From Vibrio mimicus (GTDB lineage: Bacteria; Pseudomonadota; Gammaproteobacteria; Enterobacterales; Vibrionaceae): 64,000 nt of DNA. The stretch lies in assembly GCF_019048845.1 (NCBI RefSeq), contig NZ_CP077425.1, forward strand, positions 868,001 through 932,000, in the 5' to 3' direction. Under the pieces are notes generated by a model. The model was not told the DNA's origin. It saw only the letters and a program-made list of their open reading frames with translations, and ran no database searches. The position numbers were made by a program, and so were the translations under genes. Within the stretch, counting starts at the first letter, position 1; every line of letters begins with the position of its first letter. Shown piece after piece: positions 45,387-56,700 of the stretch.

Positions 45387-46633
45387 TCTCTCAAGCGTGG
45401 CGATTGGCGGCATTGAATCTGCAACGTAACCGCCGCCGTAGCGTGCTCTCCATCTCTATCATTGCGATTGCGGTGTTGGCCTTAACTTCCGCTGGTGGAT
45501 TTGGTCTTTACACTTACGATTCACTGCGTGAATCGACCGCGCGCGATGTCGGGCATTTAACCATCAGCCAACTGGGTTACTTTGAGCAAGAGGAAGAAAC
45601 ACCGTTGGCCAACGGGTTGGAAGGGAGTGATCAGATTCGTCAAGCCTTGCTCGCTAACCCTAAAATTCGTGGCATTCAGCCACGCATCGAGTTGACCGGA
45701 CTGGTTTCTAATGGTGCGAAATCAACAATTTTTACTGGGCTTGGCGTGGATTACAAAGAGTTCGATATGAAAGGCCCTTTTTTGGATGTGCGTGATGGGC
45801 AAACGCTGCAAGATCCAAACTCGCCACGCTTTGACCCGACCCAACCGCAAGTGATGCTCGGGGTCGATCTTGCGCGCAACATGAACGTTGGTGTTGGCGA
45901 TTGGATAACGCTATTGAGCACCACCGCGGATGGCGCGCTGAACGCGTTAGATTTTCAAGTGCGTGGCCTTTACTCAACCGGCGTACCGGAACTGGATAAA
46001 CGTCAACTTTATCTGCACCTGACTTCGGCACAAGAACTGCTTAATTCAAGCAAAGTCAGCACCTTATCCGTGTATTTATTTACGACAGAGCAAACCCAAG
46101 AGATGCAGATATGGGTTGAAGAGCAACTGAATAAACTGCATTTAGCGCAGGATTTGCAAGTGACACCTTGGCAGCAGCTCGCCTTTTTCTACACTCGCGT
46201 CAAAGATTTATACGATCGACTGTTCGGCGTCATGGGTACCGTCATGGCGATGGTGGTATTTGTAGCGCTGTTCAATACTTTAACCATGTCGGTCAGCGAA
46301 CGGACTCGGGAAATTGGTACCTTATCTGCTCTCGGAGCATACCCTAATGACATTGTGGCTGGATTTGTCCGTGAAGCAACGTTGTTGGCATTGTGTGGCG
46401 CGTTACTCGGCACTGTGCTCAATTTGATCACTATTGCCGTGGTGCGAATGGCGGATATTCAAATGCCACCACCACCGGGAAGAACCGAAGGTTATCCACT
46501 GGATCTCTATTTTTCATTCACTCTGGTCGGGCTATGTACCTTAGGCATGGTCATTATTTGTGTGTTGGCGGCTTGGCTTTCTGCTCGGAAAGGCGTGAAC
46601 AAGCCGATCACGGAGGCTCTCACGTATGTGTAA
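45374..46633 (+). CDS. FtsX-like ABC permease (LolC/MacB superfamily)
   Basis: A 419-residue inner-membrane protein with one membrane helix near residues 24-45, a large periplasmic domain (about 46-285) and three more helices near 290-315, 335-365 and 380-405, the type VII ABC exporter topology. S-E-R-T-R-E-I-G-T-L-S-A-L-G-A near 315-330 is the FtsX-domain coupling motif. It starts at ATG 45374 within the ATPase gene. The substrate is unknown; the LolA-like and barrel proteins encoded next suggest a lipid or lipoprotein moved toward the outer membrane. Confidence 0.93.
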   Translation: MGKLISQAWRLAALNLQRNRRRSVLSISIIAIAVLALTSAGGFGLYTYDSLRESTARDVGHLTISQLGYFEQEEETPLANGLEGSDQIRQALLANPKIRGIQPRIELTGLVSNGAKSTIFTGLGVDYKEFDMKGPFLDVRDGQTLQDPNSPRFDPTQPQVMLGVDLARNMNVGVGDWITLLSTTADGALNALDFQVRGLYSTGVPELDKRQLYLHLTSAQELLNSSKVSTLSVYLFTTEQTQEMQIWVEEQLNKLHLAQDLQVTPWQQLAFFYTRVKDLYDRLFGVMGTVMAMVVFVALFNTLTMSVSERTREIGTLSALGAYPNDIVAGFVREATLLALCGALLGTVLNLITIAVVRMADIQMPPPPGRTEGYPLDLYFSFTLVGLCTLGMVIICVLAAWLSARKGVNKPITEALTYV

Positions 46634-47372
46634 ATGGATTTCAATATGTTTATTAGGGCTGAGCTGGGTAAGCACGGTTGTGGCGACAGAGCTGGATGTG
46701 GTCGGCATGGTGCAAAAGGCAGATGATTATCGACTCAAAGAATCGGCCGCCAAAGTGATCACAGTGGTGCAGCTATACCACGATGGCACTCTCGAAAAGA
46801 CCAACCAGTATGATGTGTATGTGCGTGAAAATCGCGAATCTTTAGTGCTGTTTCGTTCGGCTACCGAAGCGGGGCAAAAACTGCTGATGCTTGGGGACAA
46901 CTACTGGCTACTGATGCCGAAAAGCCGTCGCCCAATTCGCATTACGCCAATGCAAAAACTGCTTGGTGAGGCCTCGGTGGGGGATATTTCAACCTTGACT
47001 TGGAGTGATGACTATCAGCCGAGTTTTGAGGGCGAAGAGCGGCTGCTGCGGGAAGATCAATCCAGTGTGGATGCCTATCGTTTGGCCCTCAAAGCCAAAA
47101 CCGCTGGTGCCAGTTATCAGGCGATCACACTGTGGCTGAATAAGGCCGACGCCTCGCCAGTTAAAGCGGATCTTTATCTGCATTCGGGCAAGCTAGCCAA
47201 GGTTGCGTGGTTCAAAGTGCAAGGCGATCGCGTGGTTGAGATGCTGCTGTTTGACAAAATTCAACCGCAGAAACGTACGGTGATCGAGTATCAATCAGTC
47301 CAGCCAAAACGCTTGGAGGATAAGTTCTACAACCCAGCTTATTTAATCCAAAACCCGTCACTGGAGCAGTGA
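46626..47372 (+). CDS. LolA-like outer-membrane lipoprotein-sorting protein
   Basis: A 248-residue periplasmic protein: signal peptide to about residue 20, then the fold of the LolA/LolB-like group (pattern V-Q-K-A-D-D-Y-R-L-K-E-S, L-M-L-G-D-N-Y-W-L-L-M-P-K and F-E-G-E-E-R-L-L), annotated in relatives as outer-membrane lipoprotein-sorting protein. It is expected to carry a hydrophobic cargo across the periplasm, which is inference from the fold and context. Its start overlaps the permease gene by eight bases. Confidence 0.85.
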   Translation: MCKWISICLLGLSWVSTVVATELDVVGMVQKADDYRLKESAAKVITVVQLYHDGTLEKTNQYDVYVRENRESLVLFRSATEAGQKLLMLGDNYWLLMPKSRRPIRITPMQKLLGEASVGDISTLTWSDDYQPSFEGEERLLREDQSSVDAYRLALKAKTAGASYQAITLWLNKADASPVKADLYLHSGKLAKVAWFKVQGDRVVEMLLFDKIQPQKRTVIEYQSVQPKRLEDKFYNPAYLIQNPSLEQ

Positions 47373-47373
47373 A

Positions 47374-48630
47374 ATGAACGGGATGGTAAAAGGGCTTGGT
47401 TTGTTCTGCGGGCTGATGTCCTTGCAAGGGTTTGCGCAGAGCATGCCGAGTTTGGATTGGGATTGGATGGTGAGTGCGTCTCACACTCGACCTAGCGATT
47501 CCCCACTCTTTGCTCTCGCCGTGGGGCAAGAGAGAGAAACGGTTGAGCAAATTGATGCGTTACTCGATCTGGAATCTCGTTGGAATGGGTGGACAGCGAG
47601 TTTAGCGCTCACTGCTTCCTCACTCTATGACAGCAGTGATCAACCGAGCGATACCCAATTCACGCTCAGTGAGTTGTTTTGGCAAGGGGCAAGCGATATT
47701 GCTGGCCAAACGCTCGACATCACGGTTGGAAAGATTCGTCTCGACTGGGGTGTGGGCTATGGTTATCGGCCACTGGATCTGTTTTTGCCTTATCGGCGTA
47801 ACCCGCTAGGTATTCAAGTGGAAGAAGGGGCAGGAGTGCTCGCTCTCTCATCCTATCAAGGGTTGGGTGAGTGGACCTTGATTGCCACGGATAGTGGTTG
47901 GGGGCGTTCGAGCGAGGCGCAGTTAGTGACACACAATGAGCAGCAAGGAATCGGGCTACGCCATTATCGTTTAGTGGGTGATAGTGAAATTCAGGGCATT
48001 GTGTATTACGACAATGTGCGCCGCGGTTTAGTTGGGGGATCATGGGTATCGGTGCTCAACGCTGCGTGGGGCGTGCACACCTCTTGGTTGTATCAACGCG
48101 AATACTGGCAGTACCAAAGGCAAATTGAGCGTCCGCTCGAATTGATAAAAAGGTCAGATGCCGCGCAATTTTTGTTTGGATTAAACTGGGCAAACGCTTC
48201 GGGGCATAATGTGATTGCCGAGTATTGGTACGATGGTCGCAGTTGGAATGAGCAGGAATGGCAACAAGCATTCAACAGCGCAGACCAGATGCGTGAAATG
48301 GGGCAAACTCAAGCTGCTTTCTCGTATGCCCAAGGTTATCAAGCGGCCAATATTGTGGCACATAACATTATGTTGCACTGGTCATGGGATGGGGCTGCGG
48401 GGCAGCCGTTGGGCATTGATCATTTAACCCCCACCCTAGATCTACTTTGGGCGGTAGAAGAGGGAGGCTTCATTTTGACCCAGTGGCTGAATTGGCAAGC
48501 TTACGATAGTGGTTCTGCGTTGTTGGAACTGGAACTTGCAGCACGTTTTTTTGGTGGGGAGTCGAGTTCGGCATATGCAAACATGCCGGATAGCGCTAGG
48601 ATTCTGTTCAATCTAAAAGGAAAATTCTAG
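47374..48630 (+). CDS. Outer-membrane beta-barrel of the ABC-LolA operon
   Basis: A 418-residue exported protein; the signal peptide ends near residue 22 (G-F-A-Q). The mature part is rich in Trp, Tyr, Gly and alternating strands (I-R-L-D-W-G-V-G-Y-G-Y-R-P-L-D near 127-141) and ends in N-L-K-G-K-F with terminal Phe, the mark of an outer-membrane barrel. I cannot name the family. It starts one base after the LolA-like gene and the kinase gene follows at once, so all are one transcript. It is a fitting outer-membrane acceptor or exit for the transported substance. Confidence 0.8.
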   Translation: MNGMVKGLGLFCGLMSLQGFAQSMPSLDWDWMVSASHTRPSDSPLFALAVGQERETVEQIDALLDLESRWNGWTASLALTASSLYDSSDQPSDTQFTLSELFWQGASDIAGQTLDITVGKIRLDWGVGYGYRPLDLFLPYRRNPLGIQVEEGAGVLALSSYQGLGEWTLIATDSGWGRSSEAQLVTHNEQQGIGLRHYRLVGDSEIQGIVYYDNVRRGLVGGSWVSVLNAAWGVHTSWLYQREYWQYQRQIERPLELIKRSDAAQFLFGLNWANASGHNVIAEYWYDGRSWNEQEWQQAFNSADQMREMGQTQAAFSYAQGYQAANIVAHNIMLHWSWDGAAGQPLGIDHLTPTLDLLWAVEEGGFILTQWLNWQAYDSGSALLELELAARFFGGESSSAYANMPDSARILFNLKGKF

Positions 48631-49686
48631 ATGATGGAACGCTTTGATATTTCAGCACATGATGTGAAAAGTTTTGGTTTCACCACGCTTTTTTGCATCG
48701 TAATAGCCCTAACGACAATGACGCTTTGGGATGGCGATTTCACCGAGCATATTGCGATCAGTCTAGGCTACGGCTATAGCGCATTCTTCTCGGCGCAATG
48801 TATTGCACGGCGATGGCCTGAATTATCAAAACGCTTGGTGAATCTTATCGCATTAAGTTGCGCGGTGGTGCTGGGAACTTTAGGGGCGTATTTTTGGTTG
48901 CATGAATACCCAGGGTTTAATGATTTTTCAGCTTATAAGCCAATCATGGTGCTCGGTTTTATTTTTTCCGCCGTGTGCTTTTTGTATTTTTACTCCCATG
49001 AGCAGAAGTTATTGGCGCAAGGCGCGTTAGAAGCGGCACGCCGCCGTCAATCAGAGCAAGAAAAAGCCTTACTCCTTAGCCAATTGAAGCAGCTACAAAG
49101 TCAAATCGAGCCCCATTTTTTGTTTAATACGTTAGCCAACATTAACGCCTTGATCTCAGTCGAACCCTATAAAGCTCAGTTGATGTTAGAAAAGTTAACG
49201 GAATTAATGCGTGGTGCCATGCGTTTACGGCGTAGCCATACGAGCACCTTACGCGAAGAGATGCAGTTGATTGATGCCTATCTGGGGATTCAAAAAATTC
49301 GCTTAGGTGACCGGTTAGAATATACGCTGCCCGAACTTGCGCAGTGGGGGAAATTGGGGATGCCACCGATGCTAATCCAGCCTTTGGTCGAAAATGCGGT
49401 GTCACACGGTATTGAACCCAAAGCGGAAGGTGGAAATATTCGCATCCACATTGACGTTACCGAAGGGTGGTTTGAGTTGTCGGTGGAAGACAATGGCATG
49501 GGGTTGAGCGGAACACCAAAAGGTAACGGCATCGCTTTGGAGAATGTTCGCGATCGTTTATCGGGGCTATTTGGTTATCAAGGCTTGCTCACCGTGGCGC
49601 AAAACTGCTTGGGTGGCGTGACAGCCACCATTCGTGTGCGGCTGCACCACCTGCAAGCCTTACAACCCGCCGCGTATGGTGAATAA
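48631..49686 (+). CDS. LytS/YehU-type sensor histidine kinase
   Basis: A 351-residue membrane kinase. Four hydrophobic segments lie near residues 14-32, 45-60, 70-90 and 105-122; a coiled coil (A-L-E-A-A-R-R-R-Q-S-E-Q-E-K-A-L) leads to the His_kinase box Q-I-E-P-H-F-L-F-N-T-L near 155-165 (phospho-acceptor His near 159). The ATP-binding part shows P-L-V-E-N-A-V-S-H-G near 251-260 and G-M-G-L near 290. It begins directly after the barrel's stop codon. Its partner is the LytTR regulator that follows, and the sensed signal probably relates to the transport operon it is part of. Confidence 0.93.
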   Translation: MMERFDISAHDVKSFGFTTLFCIVIALTTMTLWDGDFTEHIAISLGYGYSAFFSAQCIARRWPELSKRLVNLIALSCAVVLGTLGAYFWLHEYPGFNDFSAYKPIMVLGFIFSAVCFLYFYSHEQKLLAQGALEAARRRQSEQEKALLLSQLKQLQSQIEPHFLFNTLANINALISVEPYKAQLMLEKLTELMRGAMRLRRSHTSTLREEMQLIDAYLGIQKIRLGDRLEYTLPELAQWGKLGMPPMLIQPLVENAVSHGIEPKAEGGNIRIHIDVTEGWFELSVEDNGMGLSGTPKGNGIALENVRDRLSGLFGYQGLLTVAQNCLGGVTATIRVRLHHLQALQPAAYGE

Positions 49687-49689
49687 GGC

Positions 49690-50490
49690 ATGGATGAGCG
49701 AGCAAGGACGATGAACTCTACTTATAGTGCCGTGATTGCGGATGATGAACCGTTACTGCGCCACCATCTCAATAAGATGTTAGCGGACGTATGGCCTGCG
49801 CTTGAGATAGTCGCCAATGCGGAAAATGGAGAGGTGGCATTACAGGCGATCGAACAACATCAGCCGAACGTGGTTTTTTTGGATATTCGTATGCCTAAAA
49901 TGGATGGGCTCGAAGTGGCACGCAGCTTGCTCCAACTGCCCAAACCGCCGTTAGTCGTGTTTATTACCGCTTATGATGAGTATGCTTTGAGTGCTTTTGA
50001 CGCTAACGCGATTGATTATCTGCTTAAGCCAATTTCTCTATCACGCTTAATCCATTGCTGCGAAAGATTACAGCAGCAGTTGCAACGAGCTGCCCCCACA
50101 GCTGATTTGGCTCAATTGTTCTCCCAGTTTGAACAGTTGACCCGTAACGTAAAACCGGACTATCAAGTTTGGCTCAAAGCCAGCAAAGGGGAGGATATTC
50201 ACCTACTGGCTGTGAGTGACATTTTGTATGTGAAGGCAGAAGACAAGTACCTTTCCCTGTACAAAAACGAGGGTGTATTAGCGCAAGAATACTTGCTTCG
50301 TACATCGTTAAAAGAATTACTTTCCCAGCTCGACCCTAACCAGTTTTGGCAAATTCACCGTTCTTTAGCGGTTAATGTCGCCAAGATCGATAAAGTAACC
50401 CGTGATTTGAATGGCAAAATGTGGGTGCATATTGATCGTATTCAGCTTCCTGTCAGCCGCGCCCTGCAACATCTGTTTAAAGTGAGATAA
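49690..50490 (+). CDS. LytTR-family response regulator
   Basis: A 266-residue regulator with a receiver domain (acidic pair near residues 17-18, phospho-acceptor Asp in V-F-L-D-I-R-M-P near 64-71, switch Thr near 91, Lys in L-L-K-P-I near 114) and a C-terminal LytTR DNA-binding domain (about 165-266, W-Q-I-H-R-S-L-A-V-N and L-P-V-S-R). It starts three bases behind the kinase gene; a second ATG at 49711 is an alternative start. As the last gene of the operon it likely controls that operon and perhaps other targets. Confidence 0.92.
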   Translation: MDERARTMNSTYSAVIADDEPLLRHHLNKMLADVWPALEIVANAENGEVALQAIEQHQPNVVFLDIRMPKMDGLEVARSLLQLPKPPLVVFITAYDEYALSAFDANAIDYLLKPISLSRLIHCCERLQQQLQRAAPTADLAQLFSQFEQLTRNVKPDYQVWLKASKGEDIHLLAVSDILYVKAEDKYLSLYKNEGVLAQEYLLRTSLKELLSQLDPNQFWQIHRSLAVNVAKIDKVTRDLNGKMWVHIDRIQLPVSRALQHLFKVR

Positions 50491-50722
50491 CGCCCTGTTG
50501 GTTTTATTGGCGCGACCCATCGCTCAACTCTGCAAGAATTACTTTTGTCTATGGTGTTTCGAGCCATTTCACAATTGAGACGACAACTATTTAGCTCGCT
50601 TATTGGTAGTTATTTAGTTATGCATCGCGTATAACTAAAGCTGGAACTTTAGTTACAGAACTATAATTACTTTCGAAGAAAAAGTAGAGCTACCACAATT
50701 TATCGCGAGAAATGGGGGCAGT

Positions 50723-53700
50723 ATGGAGTCTCAAGTTGTCACTCAACCTATCACTGTCATGAATATGACTGGGGATGTGATTGTCGTAAATGCACAAGGC
50801 CAAGCGCGAAGTGTGAATGTAGGGGATGCTCTGCAACCGGGTGAAATCCTTATTACGGTGAACCAAGCCGAAGTAACTTTGCAAACCACGCAAGGTGATG
50901 TGCGAGTTGATGAGAATTGCCTTGCTTGTTTGCCTGAACCTGCCTTTGGCGCCGATCCTCAGCTGCGCGTTGCTCCAGTGCAAGGGGAGATCAATGCCGA
51001 ATTAGCGCAACTCGATACCGCCAATTTTGATGCTCAGGCCATTGCAGCGATTCAACAGGCGATTTTAGATGGGGTTGACCCGACAACGGCATTGCAAGCC
51101 GCTGCCGCCGGTGGGAATGCTGCAGGTTCCGCTAACGAAGGCGCGGTCACCATTGCTTATAACTACACAGAGGTACTAGCCAGCACCCTCTTTGATACTC
51201 ATGGCTATAGCCAGACGTTATCGACCACACAAATTTTCGATAATCCTTTGCGGTTTGCGGCCGGCGGTGAAACGGTTTCTGCGCAGGTAACGGAAGGTTC
51301 ACTATCGCTTGGAACATACCCACAAACTTCGACTCTCACCACCTTGATTACCGCGGGTAGCCTCGCTCTGCTTCCTGCCTCATTCGTTCCTGCTCCTACA
51401 TTTTTAACCGCACTTTTAGCGGAACTGAATCAAGACATTACTTCTTCCGGTCAGCCTGTGGTGTTTCGCTATGATGCCACCACCAACAGCATTATTGGCG
51501 AGCAAAATGGTGCTGCGGTATTGAGCATCGCGATTAGCGCGGAATCGATAGGCCGAGATGTTAATCTCACCATCACAACCACACTCAGTCAGCCGATTGA
51601 CCATGTTCCTTCGGTGGGTGGGGGGTTGGTGTCGATCAATGGCGATCAGATCTCGGTTGCGTTACAACTGACGGGGACAGACAGCAACGGCAATCCAATT
51701 CAAGCTCCGATTGAAGTGACGGTCGGCATAAATGATGGTTCCCTACCTGTGATGGTGGCTGAGCCAACACTGACACTCAATGAAAATGATCTCCCTACGG
51801 GATCGGACGGTGCCAATTCACTGACCGTTGCTGGACAGTTTGATACTCAGCTTGGTTCAGACCGGATCGCCTCTTACCAAGTGGATCCTGCTAATGGCAA
51901 CCCACTGGCAGGTTTGACTTCTCATGGTGAGGCGGTGATCTTAGGTGAACCGACTTTCATTAACGGCAACCGCGTTTATCAAGCCACTGCTGGAGGGCGC
52001 GATGTATTCCAACTGACGCTCAATGCCGATGGCAGTTACCAGTTTGTATTGCAAGGTACGCTTGATCATGCTGCGGGCAGTGATGCACTCACGATTAGTC
52101 TGCCGATTGTGGCGATTGATTACGATAATGATAGTTCTGCGCCCGGTGCATTAAACATTGAAATTCAAGATGATAAGCCCACCATTACGGCGGTGACACC
52201 ACTAACGGTTGAGGAAAATACCCTCAGTAGCGGTTCAATCGGTGGTGGTGCAGGCCTGATTGCGGATGGTCAGTTCACGACCACTCAAGGTTCGGATGGC
52301 GTGGTTTCGTATCGCCTAGACAACCTAACTGATGCTGTCACAGGGCTCACCTCGGGTGGTGTCGCGGTAACGCTAACCGAATCGGTTGACGCCAATGGCA
52401 ACTACACATACACCGCGACAGCGGGTGGTTCTCCCGTATTTACTCTGCTACTCAATCAAGATGGTAGCTACCGTTTTACCCTCACCGGTACTTTGGATCA
52501 CAGTGTTGGCAGTGATCAGCTTCTACTCAATTTCAATGTGGTGGCAACGGACTTTGACGGTGACACCAGCTCTATCGTACTGCCAGTGACTGTCGTTGAT
52601 GATAAACCCGAAATTCTTGATGCAACGCCGCTTTCCGTACAGGAAGATGACTTAGCAAACGGCTCAGACACTAGCAAAGAACCGCTAACGGCCAATGGTC
52701 ATTTCACCACAACACAAGGCTCGGATCAGGTGGTTTCTTACCAGTTAGATCCGGCAAGTAATCCGTTGGCAGGGGTCACATCCGGTGGGCAAAGTTTAAC
52801 GCTCACGCCAAGCACTGATGCGCAAGGCAACCATATTTACACGGCCACCAAGCCAGATGGCACGGTGATTTTTACTCTACAACTGAATACTGACGGAACT
52901 TACAGCTTTACGCTCTCTGGGCCGCTGGATCATGCGGCCGCAAGTGATGAGCTGCTGCTTAATTTCCAAGTGCTGGGGCAAGATTTTGATGGTGATACGG
53001 CATCGATCACTTTGCCGGTCACAATTTATGATGACAAGCCAACCATTACCGATGTTCAAGCTCTTGCGTTGAATGAAGATGATCTGCCACTGGGTTCGGA
53101 TAACAGCAAAGAATCCTTGGTGGCTGATGGTCATTTCACGACCACACAAGGTGCCGATCAGGTGGTTTCCTATACACTCGACACCAGCAGTAATCCGCTT
53201 GCTGGTATCACGTCTGGCGGGCAGGCTCTTACTGTAAATGAAACGGTGGATAGCAGTGGTAGCCACATCTATACCGCGAGCAAACCTGATGGCACGGTGA
53301 TTTTCACTTTGCAGCTCAATGCTGATGGCAGTTACCGCTTTACCTTGTCTGGCACGCTGGATCACGCGGTGAATAGCGATGAGTTGCTGCTGAATTTCAA
53401 AGTGATTGCTACTGATTTTGATGGTGATACTTCGAGTATCACACTGCCTGTCACGATTACGGATGACAAACCTTATTTCACCAATGTTCAGCCTCTGAGT
53501 GTTTCAGAAAATGATTTACCGCTTGGATCCGATACCAGTAAAGAGCCGGTGAGTGTCAGTGGTCAATTTGAATTAGTACAAGGCGCTGACCGAGTGGCGA
53601 GTTATCAGTTAGATGGCAGCGTTAATCCGGTGCAAGGGTTAACCTCCCATGGCGTGGCGGTGACCTTATCTGCCCCTGTGGATGATGGCAATGGTAATCT

Positions 53701-56700
53701 CACTTATACCGCGAGTGCTGGTGGTAACACAGTATTCACCTTGGTACTGAATAGCGATGGTAGCTACGTTTTCACACTGAGTGCGCCGCTTGATCATCCA
53801 TTAAATAGCGATGAAATCCTGCTTAATTTCAACGTCATTGCCACTGATTTTGATGGTGATACCACTAGCGTCACGCTGCCGGTTAAAGTCTTTGACGACA
53901 ATCCCTACTTCACCAATGTCGAAAGTTTGAGTGTCAGTGAAGATGATTTGCCGCAGGGATCTGACAGTAGCAAAGAACCTTTGACCGCAACTGGCCATTT
54001 CTCTTTGGTACAAGGTGCCGATCAGGTTGTCAGCTATCAACTTGATAGCAGCGTGAATCCAGTACAGGGTTTAACCTCCAACGGTGTCGCGCTTACTCTT
54101 TCCGCTCCCGTTGATGATGGCAATGGCAATCTGACATACACCGCGATGGCTGGTTCAACAACCGTGTTTAGCTTAGTGCTGAATGCGGATGGTACATATA
54201 GCTTTACCTTATCAGCGCCTGTGGATCATGCCCTCAATAGCAATGAATTGCTGCTGAATTTCAACGTGATTGCCACCGATTTTGATGGTGACACCACAAG
54301 TGTGACCCTACCCGTCAAAGTGTTTGATGACAAACCTTATTTCACTAACGTACAAAGCCTGAGTGTGAGTGAGGATGATTTACCTCAGGGCTCTGACAGT
54401 AGCAAAGAATCCCTCACCGCAAGCGGCCATTTCTCCCTTGTACAAGGGGCTGATCAAGTCGTGAGTTACCAGCTTGATATCAGTGTGAACCCCGTTCAAG
54501 GGTTGACCTCAAATGGTGTTGCCTTGACCTTATCTCCCCCTGTGGATGACGGCAACGGTAATCTCACTTACACCGCAAGTGCCGGTGGTAATACCGTGTT
54601 TACCTTGGTATTGAATGTGGATGGTAGCTACTCATTTACTCTGGCCGCGCCGCTGGATCATGCGCTGAATAGTGATGAGTTACTGCTTAATTTTAAAGTG
54701 ATTGCCACCGATTTTGATGGTGATACAGCAAGCATAACCCTTCCGGTTAAAGTGTTTGACGACAAGCCACATTTTACCAACGTGCAAGCTTTGCTTGTGG
54801 ATGAAGACGATCTGCCACAAGGTGCGGATAGCAGCAAAGAATCGCTCACAGCCAGTGGTCAATTCACTTTGGTACAAGGGGCTGATCAAGTCGTGAGCTA
54901 CCATTTGGATGCCAGTGTTAACCCAGTTCAAGGGCTGAGTTCCAATGGTGTTGCGGTGACACTTTCAGCGCCTGTGGATGATGGCAATGGTAACCTAACC
55001 TATACCGCGATGGCGGGGGCGACGACTGTCTTCACTTTAGTGCTCAATACCGATGGCACATACAGCGTTACGCTTTCTGCGCCACTGGATCACGCCGCGA
55101 ACAGCGATGAGTTGCTGCTCAATTTCAAAGTTATCGCCACCGATTTTGATGGTGATACGGCTAGCATCACGCTGCCAGTGAAGATCATTGATGACAAACC
55201 TTTCTTCACTCAGGTACAAGCTTTAAGCGTCAACGAAGATGACCTGCCACAAGGCTCGGACAGCAGCAAAGAGCCGCTGAGTGCCAATGGTCACTTTACA
55301 GTGGTGCAAGGTGCGGATCAGGTGGTTAGCTATCAGCTCGATAGCAGTGTCAATCCGGTGCAAGGGTTAACCTCAAATGGTGTTGCCGTGGTGCTCTCTG
55401 CACCAGTGGACGATGGCAACGGTAATTTAACCTACACTGCAACGGCGGGTGGTAACCCAATCTTTACCTTAGTGCTGAATACCGATGGTAGTTACACCTT
55501 TACCCTGTCTGGACCGATTGATCATGCCGCAGGCAGTGACAGCAAACAGCTCAATTTTAAAGTGTTGGCTGTGGATTTTGATGGTGACAAAGCCAGCGTG
55601 AATCTGCCCGTTACGATTGCGGATGACAAACCGACCATTACCGCTGTACAAGCGCTATCGGTCGATGAGGACGATCTAACTCAAGGCTCGGATACCAGTA
55701 AAGAATCCTTAACTGCCACAGGTCATTTCACGACAACGCAAGGCGCGGATCATGTGGTTGCCTACACGCTGAATCTTGCGAGCAATCCATTAGCTGGAGT
55801 GACTTCCGGCGGGCAAGCTCTCACCTTGGCAGACAGTGTCGATGCCAGTGGTAACCACACTTACACCGCCACTAAACCGGATGGTAGTGTGATTTTTACG
55901 TTGCAGTTGAATGTCGATGGTAGCTATCAGTTCACCTTGTCAGGGCCACTGGATCACACCGCAAGCAGTGATGAATTGCTGCTGAATTTCAATGTGGTGG
56001 CGATGGATTATGATGGTGATACCTCAAGCATTGTATTGCCCGTGACCGTGGTCGATGACCAACCGTCGGTGATCAGTGCGCAAGCCTTGTCGGTCAATGA
56101 AGATGATTTAGCCACTGGTACGGATCAGAGCAAAGAATCAACCACCGCCAATGGCCAATTTACGACTACCCAAGGTGCGGATGGCATTGCCCATTACCAG
56201 ATTGATACCAGCACAAGTAGCGACACCGGGCTCACTTCACAAGGTCAGCCTGTGGTATGGGGCGCGCCTAGCATAACTACAACCAGTAGTGGTCAAGTCT
56301 ATACCTATCAAGGTATCGCCAATGGTGTGGTGATCTTCACCCTAGTGCTAAGAGCCGATGGCAGCTATAGCTTTACCTTAAACGGCGCGGTGGATCATCC
56401 GCTCAATGCCAATGAGCTAACGCTGAATATTCCGGTGCTCGCGCAAGATGCGGACGGCGATACCTCACCGATCACCTTGCCTGTCACTATCGTGGATGAT
56501 GTACCGATCCTGCATGATAAAAATATCGCCTTGCAGGAGGGTGCTTCGGCATCGTCCGTGAATCTATTCTCGCGTGACAATAACTTAAGCCCAGACACAC
56601 AAGGCGCAGATCGCGGAGTGATTACTCACTTTAGTGCAGTAGACGAAGCGGGGCGTGATATCCAGTTCCGTGAAGGCAGTGTGCTGAGTAATGATATTGA

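Noticed and set aside
52877..53365. 162-codon reading antisense to the adhesin repeats
   Set aside because: Several antisense frames recur at the same phase in each repeat; a by-product of the repeat sequence.
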